From positions 5,633,831-5,697,830 of the forward strand of contig CM066914.1 of the NCBI GenBank assembly GCA_033964015.1: 64,000 nt of DNA, read 5' to 3'. The first letter of the stretch is position 1, and each line of letters begins with the position of its first letter. Positions 57,601-64,000 of this stretch are shown piece by piece. The notes beneath the pieces are model-generated. The model had not been told where the DNA came from, searched no databases, and worked only from the letters and a program-made list of their open reading frames with translations. Position numbers and translations under genes: made by a program. This DNA is from Scolanthus callimorphus. Lineage: Eukaryota > Cnidaria > Anthozoa > Actiniaria > Edwardsiidae.

Positions 57601-60477
57601 ATTAGATCAAGTTAGAAACGTCAGTTACAGTATTTTCAAACGAGAAATGATTTTCACGCCAGACAAAAGAAGAATGTAATAATTTTTTTAGTAGGGACGA
57701 TTCACCATTCAAAATGGCTCTCAGAATCGCTAGCGTAAAAAGCCTGCTCTAAAAATATATGCAAGTGAAACTTTTTATTGGTAGTTTTCAGTTGGGAATT
57801 TCAAATTCTAGCAAAGAGAGGTTTGTTTTGGAAAAAAGAGCTCACACAATGGTGCTTCGGTGTGGTGAATCGTGAGACTGTGACTGGTCATTGCGTGACT
57901 CTTGAAACTGACTAAAGCTTTATTCTCTCTGTTTTACATTTTGTTACATTGGAAAGTATACTACATTTTTCAATTTTAAGCACCGTACAAGCAAATGTTG
58001 CCGTTGTTAGTAACTGAAAACGAAAATATTTGTTTCTCAACTTGTTTCCAAACTTAGTCAGGTGTAAACCATCGCGTCACTGAATTACCGCTACCGAAAC
58101 TCACTCCAAGTTATTTGTTCTAAACTACAACGAAACCAAACTTTGTTTTATACTCTAAGTCCTTGCACAAAAAACTATCCAGCATTTTCCAATGTGAAAA
58201 AAACTATAGTTTTTCAAACTTCACACTTACTACGCAAAAGCACTCCCTTTCGTGTATAATCTGGGTAACTTCTGTAGGTCACTGTAAAGACAATCCTCGA
58301 CAGATTATCTTGAATAATTTGTTGACTTGACCTTTTAGCAAGCATGCAACACGTTACCTCTTAATTCGTCATCGTTTCTCCCCCCTCCCCCCTTCAATGT
58401 TGGTAAAAAAAACGCCCAAAATCTTTTGCCTAGCCCATCCAACATTGAGAGGGGTGGGGGGAGAGGGCGGGATATCAATTTTAGCCAACTAATCTGTCTA
58501 AGATTGTCTGTGAGCTTTTCAGGTTTGATTACCATGCGACTGGAATCACTTGCAAAAATGGCTGTTATTGCTAGAAACTAACAACGGCGCGACAGTGTGT
58601 ACTTTTGAAACATCAATGTATCGTAAAAACGTTGCCGTTTTTTATGTAGTAAATGAGGTAGTAATCATTAGTAGTAGTTCTTTTTAACATTATTGTTTTA
58701 CGAGTTTGTTGATGAGCGACGTTAGTTGCTATAGGGCTTTGGTGTTATACTTCTGATTTTAGTTCAGCACACTTATTCTGAGCAAAGTTAGTATTTTTTG
58801 TGCCTGGCTGGGTGGTAGGGGAGTAAAGTAGTCCGAAATTTTGGATTATTGTGCGTCTCTATGGAAACCAGAAGAGACTCGATACATTGTGTGCATGTTA
58901 GAGCTTGATAGAGTGCGCGGTGTGAGAGCTGAGGTTGGCTGTGCGTACTGTTTCAGAAAGATGGATCAGCAAGTAATACTGCCGTCATGCTCTACGTGCT
59001 TTGCGAAACTCGTTCTTCAGCAGTAGAGAACTCAAAGTATCCAAGAAAACACTAGTAACGCGATTGTTGCGACATGAGAGTTATTTATAGACTCAAAGTC
59101 TGAGCGATTCACCACACGAAGCACCATTTCATGAGCTCTCTGACAGAAAACTTTCTCTCTGAAGCAAAATCTTTTTCAGCGAAAAGCATAAACCCGCCGT
59201 GTAGTTTTATTAAGCGTGATTAGATCAAGTTAGAAACGTCAGTTACAGTATTTTCAAACGAGAAATGATTTTCACGCCAGACAAAAGAAGAATGTAATAA
59301 TTTTTTTAGTAGGGACGATTCACCATTCAAAATGGCTCTCAGAATCGCTAGCGTAAAAAGCCTGCTCTAAAAATATATGCAAGTGAAACTTTTTATTGGT
59401 AGTTTTCAGTTGGGAATTTCAAATTCTAGCAAAGAGAGGTTTGTTTTGGAAAAAAGAGCTCACACAATGGTGCTTCGGTGTGGTGAATCGTGAGACTGTG
59501 ACTGGTCATTGCGTGACTCTTGAAACTGACTAAAGCTTTATTCTCTCTGTTTTACATTTTGTTACATTGGAAAGTATACTACATTTTTCAATTTTAAGCA
59601 CCGTACAAGCAAATGTTGCCGTTGTTAGTAACTGAAAACGAAAATATTTGTTTCTCAACTTGTTTCCAAACTTAGTCAGGTGTAAACCATCGCGTCACTG
59701 AATTACCGCTACCGAAACTCACTCCAAGTTATTTGTTCTAAACTACAACGAAACCAAACTTTGTTTTATACTCTAAGTCCTTGCACAAAAAACTATCCAG
59801 CATTTTCCAATGTGAAAAAAACTATAGTTTTTCAAACTTCACACTTACTACGCAAAAGCACTCCCTTTCGTGTATAATCTGGGTAACTTCTGTAGGTCAC
59901 TGTAAAGACAATCCTCGACAGATTATCTTGAATAATTTGTTGACTTGACCTTTTAGCAAGCATGCAACACGTTACCTCTTAATTCGTCATCGTTTCTCCC
60001 CCCTCCCCCCTTCAATGTTGGTAAAAAAAACGCCCAAAATCTTTTGCCTAGCCCATCCAACATTGAGAGGGGTGGGGGGAGAGGGCGGGATATCAATTTT
60101 AGCCAACTAATCTGTCTAAGATTGTAGATGGTTATTTTGCTCCCTGTCTTTTGAATTGGACTACATTTAAAGGTAACCAAATTAACCCTAGACCCGTGAC
60201 GTTCCCACTTCAAAGCTCAGTTTCTTAGGGGACACTTGATGTCCTGCTGCTGATGCGATAAAACACAGGCTGTAACAAATACGCGCGTTGATTATATCTT
60301 TAAGTGAGTTGCATCGAATTTCATTCTCTTCGGCGTATCTGGTAAACTTGGCGACGTAGTAAAATATTGCACCACGCAAAGTAAATTAATATGCACATCA
60401 ATTAGACCTCACCAGCAAGGGTGAGGTCAAAGCAAGGTCAAAGCAAGGATATTTACAGCTATTTTAAAACGGTTGGC

Positions 60478-60815
60478 ATAAGTCCTCAAGGCAGCGCTCC
60501 AAGACCGAGAGGTACTATGGGAAGTAGAACGTCACGGGGGCAATACAGGTACCAAAGAGAAGGTAATTATATTGATAAATTTGTCTTGTGGCATCGCATT
60601 TTGAAACCTCAACCATGCTTTGCAGTATGATGGATGTGTTAAGAAAAGTTTTTTATTAGTTTAATATAATCACGGTAAATCAAAAAACTTCCCAATCTTG
60701 TGGCATGGGAAATTCAGCTTTTCCCAAGGCTTTTTTGCAGAATTTTCAAGCGCAGCCTAAAATTATACGACTTTATTTTCATTTTACTGAATTTTCAGCT
60801 CACTTGAATTTGATA
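60478..60815 (+). pseudogene. Cassette module copy 5, start codon lost
   Basis: The start reads ATA. The following codons give SPQGSAPRPRGTMGSRTSRG, then QYRYQRE before GTAATT. Exon 2 (about 60663 on) keeps TCCCAATCTTGTGGCATGGG, but its frame is broken. Confidence 0.5.
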
Positions 60816-60904
60816 AAGAAGATAAAACTTTAAACTAAAAAAAATACCCCTAAACACGAATTTTTTGTCGAAAATCTTAGAAGCCGCTTGAGTAATTATA
60901 CTAA

Positions 60905-61010
60905 AACAATTAGTCGCCTCAGGCTTCGTAAATATCGGCGAATATTCACATCGACTTCGTCTCGATGACTATTCGCCGATATTTACGTCTAATTGTTAAA
61001 TATTGTTCTT
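60905..61010. repeat. Hairpin with CGTAAATATCGGCGAATA stem
   Basis: CGTAAATATCGGCGAATA and TATTCGCCGATATTTACG pair, with a second inner stem ATCGA...TCGAT and an outer AATTAG/CTAATT. A related half-copy (GAGTCGCCTCAGGCTCCTTG, ATCGGCGAA) is at about 35013-35055. Confidence 0.75.
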
Positions 61011-61557
61011 GGCATTTATTATCGAAATTAACTGTCAATGTTTTATATAGGGATCGAACCTATAATCCAATACCAACCATAATATCAGAGTCAGAGTATT
61101 AATAACCAGAGTCCTGTATTAAATACAACATATTTGTTTTAGTAAAACTGCAAAGTTTGGTTATTATAGATCGAAAACTCGTTTATTGTTGATGATTCCA
61201 TAGCTACAACGTACGCCCTTAAAAAAAAGCGTGCAGAATGTTAAGAGCACAGACATACAGGCGCCAAAGTGTAAAAGAGAACGTACATTGCCATAGAATA
61301 CCTTAATGGGTCTACCACCCATTGCCGGATTAGCTTGCTAGTGGCAATTACCTAAATTAAAGTTAAAGTTAAAGCTGTTGTAGGAAGTTGTTGGAGAAGC
61401 CTTACAAAAGTGGTATAATGGAACTAAAGCGATTGTGTCAATAACACTTAGTTTACATATTCAACCGATCTGCATTACACATATAATCCGTGGAAGGAAA
61501 CGTGTAAACACTTTGGTTAAGTTCTTTCCTGTGGACTCAATTGGTAAGGACGGAAAC

Positions 61558-62451
61558 ATGATCAACATCACGACCGAGGCGAACATGGAACTCCCATTGT
61601 GCGTGTTTGCCTCACAAGCGAAATGGCACAAGCAACAAGATCCAAGGATATCCCACATAACTTCTATTGTGTTAGCAATGGTCCACGGCATATCGAGTCC
61701 ATTCACAGTTCTATTAAACACCTTGGTGATAATCGTTTTGGCTAAGAAGCCCCGACTTCGCCGGTTAAAATCGAACCTGATCCTTGGGTATTTAGCCGTA
61801 ACGGACTTGTTAACTGGCTTAGTTGTCCAGCCTTTGTATGCAGCAAACGAGGTGATCATTTTCCAGGGAGGAACACACTCTTGTCTTCTAGAGACTATAA
61901 TGAATGTCTCCGCACGAGCTCTCGTAGTAGCGTCGCTTTACCACATAACACTAATGAACATCGACCGCTACGTCGCAATCAAATACAGTTTTCGTTATGA
62001 AGTGATCATAACTCAGAGACGTCTGAACACCGCCGTGAGTTTAATATGGTTAGTTGTCGTTTCAGTGGCTGTTTGTGACGGCTTGAGACTCTATATCTTC
62101 CCCATACATGGGGGTACTTCTATAATCTGCGTTTTGCTTTGCATCTACTTCTGCTACGTCGTAAGCCTTGCGAGTTTGAGGCACCAAAGAGACATCGCTA
62201 ATCAACACAAGAGAGCAGGCCTGCCATTAATGTCACTGCAGCAAAGCAACGTCAGTTTTCTTTTTCTAATTATCACCCTCCTGCTAATTTTCTCATACCT
62301 TCTTATAGTTCTGATTACTGTGTTAAAACAAGAAATGACAGCCGCGCAAACGTTTCTCCTTCTGAATTCCCTGTTCAATCCTATGTTATATTGTGCCAGG
62401 AAATTGACCTTCAAAAACGCCATCATTGACATTATGATTTCTAGAGATTGA
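61558..62451 (+). CDS. GPCR5: intronless class A receptor, 297 aa, most diverged
   Basis: It shares LAVTDLLTGLVVQPLYAANE, MNIDRYVAIKY and NP(M)LYCARKLTFKNAI, but differs from helix 4 onward: VAVCDGLRLYIFPIHGGTSI, VLLCIYFCYVV, LLLIFSYLLIVLITVLKQEM. It also lacks four residues before helix 7 (QEMT-AAQTF). The N-terminus MINITTEANMELPLCVF is also new. ATG 61558 is the first ATG that aligns with the paralogues; an in-frame non-ATG extension upstream is not supported. It likely separated before the GPCR1-4 expansion, while its middle was kept similar by conversion. Confidence 0.92.
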   Translation: MINITTEANMELPLCVFASQAKWHKQQDPRISHITSIVLAMVHGISSPFTVLLNTLVIIVLAKKPRLRRLKSNLILGYLAVTDLLTGLVVQPLYAANEVIIFQGGTHSCLLETIMNVSARALVVASLYHITLMNIDRYVAIKYSFRYEVIITQRRLNTAVSLIWLVVVSVAVCDGLRLYIFPIHGGTSIICVLLCIYFCYVVSLASLRHQRDIANQHKRAGLPLMSLQQSNVSFLFLIITLLLIFSYLLIVLITVLKQEMTAAQTFLLLNSLFNPMLYCARKLTFKNAIIDIMISRD

Positions 62452-62909
62452 CTGCTTTGCCATTGATTTCTTCGAAATATGTCTTTCTTGAAAACAAATG
62501 CAGAAACTAACGATGTTCTTCTGTCTCAACACTTTTTTTTCAAAGCTTAACTTCAGTGCGAACATTTCTAAAACGGAAAAGTTTAAATTTTCTTCATGAA
62601 TCAAAACAGCTTTCGCGAGGTTTTGTTGAATTCTAAGTATTTACATAAAACGTTAGGGGATTTGGGATGTTTAGCGCTGATCAATGCATGGTTAGCTGTT
62701 TATTATACGTTGTACCAACTATCTTGATTCTGATTGGCTAAAAGGGCGCGCTTTACTTTGGGAATCACGCACTTTGAGGGTCTCCAAGAATCAGCATGCT
62801 GATTCTGATTCTTGATTCTACGCGCGCAATGCATCATGGGACTACAGCACTTGTGTAAAAGAAATTGCTTAACAGAAAAAAAAGTATTTTTACTGAATCA
62901 ATGTATAAT

Positions 62910-63058
62910 AAAACAATCATTGAATTCGGTTTTTGTGCTTTCCAGAATAAACAATGTCTCGCCAAGTGGAATCAGGCTCGGCCTTACGGCGTCGCCTGAT
63001 TCCACTTGTCTCGACATTGTTTATTCTGGAAATCAAGCCTCATCCAATAATTGCTTAA
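62910..63058. repeat. Long hairpin / small palindromic element
   Basis: TTTCCAGAATAAACAATGTC and AAGTGGAATCAGGC at the left face GCCTGATTCCACTT and GACATTGTTTATTCTGGAAA at the right around a loop of about 16 bases (near 62982). Weaker outer arms (CAATCATTGA...CCAATAATTG) extend it. Confidence 0.85.
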
Positions 63059-63084
63059 AATCACTGAAACCTGAAAGCTGAATC

Positions 63085-63330
63085 ATATTGAAATCATGTT
63101 GAATCAAGTTGAAATCTGTGTTGAGTCATGTTCAATGATGTTGAACTATTCATTATTCGTGAAAAGATCCGTAAAAAAAGGTTCCCCTCTTGTAAATAAT
63201 TCAAATCTTCACAATTTTTATTTTTTACCCATTGCTTTGAACTGATTTAAAAATAACTAAGTATTCCACTGAGTATTCCTGGAAATTTGGCGCTTAGATA
63301 AACAAAAGAAAAGTTAAATGGACATGTTGA
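63085..63330 (+). repeat. Dispersed repeat, GTTGAATCAAGTT family (copy 2)
   Basis: This is the counterpart of 27244-27490, with the same order of TTCAATGATGTTGAAC, GATCCGTAAAA, TTCAAATCTTCACAA and AACTGATTT blocks. Confidence 0.7.
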
Positions 63331-63473
63331 CCTAATATGTTCTCAGGCATATACTTCATTGCAAGCGATATGTTGGGTCTCTTGGCTTTGACAGCTAGAG
63401 AATTCAATATTGATACAATGTAACTATATAACTATCACTTTAGTTTTAACTCGATACAAATAAAGTTGTTCAG

Positions 63474-63734
63474 TTAAAAGCTGGCTTTTCACTAGTGAAG
63501 TAAGCGGAGACGGAGACGTAAGGAAGCTTACGTTCGTGTGAAAATCAAAGAACGGAGACGGTAAAGGAGACGTAAGGGTGAAGGAAGCAGGACGGAAGGT
63601 TTCCTTTTTCCTTTCCTTACGTCCTCGCTTACGCTTACGTCGCTACCGTCACGTCGATTTTCACACGAACGTAAGCTCTTACGTCTCCCTCTCCTTCTCC
63701 GTCTCCGCTTATTTCACTAGTGAAAGCCGGCTTT
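63474..63734. mobile_element. MITE with GGCTTTTCACTAGTGAA ends (copy 2)
   Basis: The ends are inverted (GCTGGCTTTTCACTAGTGAA, TTCACTAGTGAAAGCCGGC) and TTAA occurs at both borders. The interior is made of GGAGACGTAAG repeats in both orientations, as in 36285-36474. Confidence 0.8.
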
Positions 63735-64000
63735 AATGCTTACCAATGATTGAGCAATTCTTTGAGAAGTATTGTATTCTTTCCGGTGCTATTCTGAGCT
63801 GATAACCAATGAGTCATAATCAAAGATCACAAGTACCCGCCAATTTATGTGAAGAAGAAAGTCACAGTTCGTTCAAAGGGTTTAGGCTGGGGCACAACCG
63901 AATGAACTTCTGATTTTGAACTTTTTTCAATATTTATTTAAATCACCCATGTGATTCCAACCAAACGAAATCAACTTTGTTGATTCAACAAAGTAAAGTA

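Larger units (their letters stand above)
53436..60125 (+). repeat. Satellite: 1,618-bp unit, 4.13 apparently identical copies
   Basis: Units begin (ACAATCCTCGACAGATTATC) at 53436, 55054, 56672, 58290 and 59908, exactly 1618 apart; the fifth stops after about 218 bases at AAGATTGT. I found no base difference between units at the places compared. Each holds a G/C-rich hairpin, an inner inverted-repeat element and a short frame with two CxxC pairs. Bordering sequence on both sides is GPCR cassette 3' flank (left CAGCTGAAGATTACTTG, right GGTTATTTTGCTCC), so the array is an insertion in a cassette. I see no 5S rRNA, U snRNA, tRNA or histone gene in the unit. Confidence 0.95.
60126..61557. other. 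GPCR5 cassette upstream region
   Basis: Cassette sequence resumes after the satellite (AATTGGACTACATTTAAAGG, as at 41444) and runs into the module copy at 60478. Further on come a hairpin at 60905-61010 and AT-rich sequence shared in part with the other cassettes. The double leader of the other four genes is not present; the leader here reads CACTTTGGTTAAGTTCTTTC. Confidence 0.55.
62452..64000. other. Region downstream of the GPCR array
   Basis: No gene was seen. It holds a palindrome AGAATCAGCATGCTGATTCT at 62789-62808, the hairpin at 62910-63058, the dispersed repeat at 63085-63330 and the MITE at 63474-63734. Confidence 0.55.

Noticed and set aside
53436..60125. Satellite unit as a 5S rRNA, snRNA, spliced-leader or histone repeat
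   Set aside because: I looked for 5S core sequence, U1/U2/U5/U6 signatures and histone peptides and found none. A spliced leader cannot be fully excluded without RNA data.
61435..61557. A 41-codon N-terminal extension of GPCR5
   Set aside because: It starts with GTG, has no counterpart in the paralogues and covers sequence that aligns with their untranslated leaders.
39339..62451. The GPCRs as an orthologue of NPSR1, which follows BMPER in human
   Set aside because: The order BBS9-BMPER-GPCR is tempting, but these receptors lack CWxP and any vasopressin/NPS-receptor features I can recall. They form a tandem cnidarian-type family, so chance is more likely.
1..64000. CRISPR arrays, operons, prokaryotic elements
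   Set aside because: The window is a eukaryotic nuclear sequence with spliced genes; the tandem repeats have no repeat-spacer structure.

Overview
The window looks like nuclear DNA of an anthozoan cnidarian, most likely a stony coral or sea anemone. It is AT-rich, with short exons, small AT-rich introns and very many short inverted-repeat elements. It also holds a tRNA-derived SINE that I recall from anthozoans and an intronless class A GPCR family of cnidarian type. The species cannot be fixed from sequence alone. Exons were assembled by eye from splice sites, reading phase and remembered family sequence, and every exon junction of the two main genes keeps frame.

Layout. (1) 1-16,419: nearly all of BBS9 (PTHB1, a BBSome subunit), + strand, 23 exons; only the first ~35 codons lie outside the window. 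Its introns are full of MITEs, and a 1.65-kb TTAA-flanked foldback element lies just before the first visible exon. (2) 16,420-21,197: intergenic repeats. (3) 21,198-28,862: a complete BMPER/crossveinless-2-like gene, - strand, 9 coding exons, 496 aa. It has a signal peptide, two VWC domains instead of the five of bilaterian relatives, a VWD domain, C8 and TIL. BBS9 and BMPER are also neighbours on human chromosome 7p14.3, so this looks like ancient microsynteny. (4) 28,863-34,265: mostly empty, with a 55/56-bp minisatellite. (5) 34,266-35,950: two - strand exons of a TAF5-like WD40 protein without visible companions. (6) 38,150-62,600: a tandem array of five intronless GPCR genes, all + strand and all intact. 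Each sits in a repeated cassette with a decayed two-exon module of an unrecognised gene. Four of the five also carry a decayed second copy of the leader and first codons. (7) 53,436-60,125: a 1,618-bp satellite, 4.13 apparently identical copies, inserted in the 3' flank of GPCR4. (8) 62,452-64,000: repeats.

BBS9 acts in ciliary membrane-protein trafficking, including of GPCRs. BMPER-like proteins tune BMP signalling outside the cell. The GPCR array is probably a recently expanded chemosensory or small-ligand receptor group. Nothing suggests that these loci form one pathway. The notable features are the synteny, the shortened BMPER with an altered cleavage site, the GPCR cassette history (empty-site comparisons date several insertions) and the perfectly homogeneous satellite.
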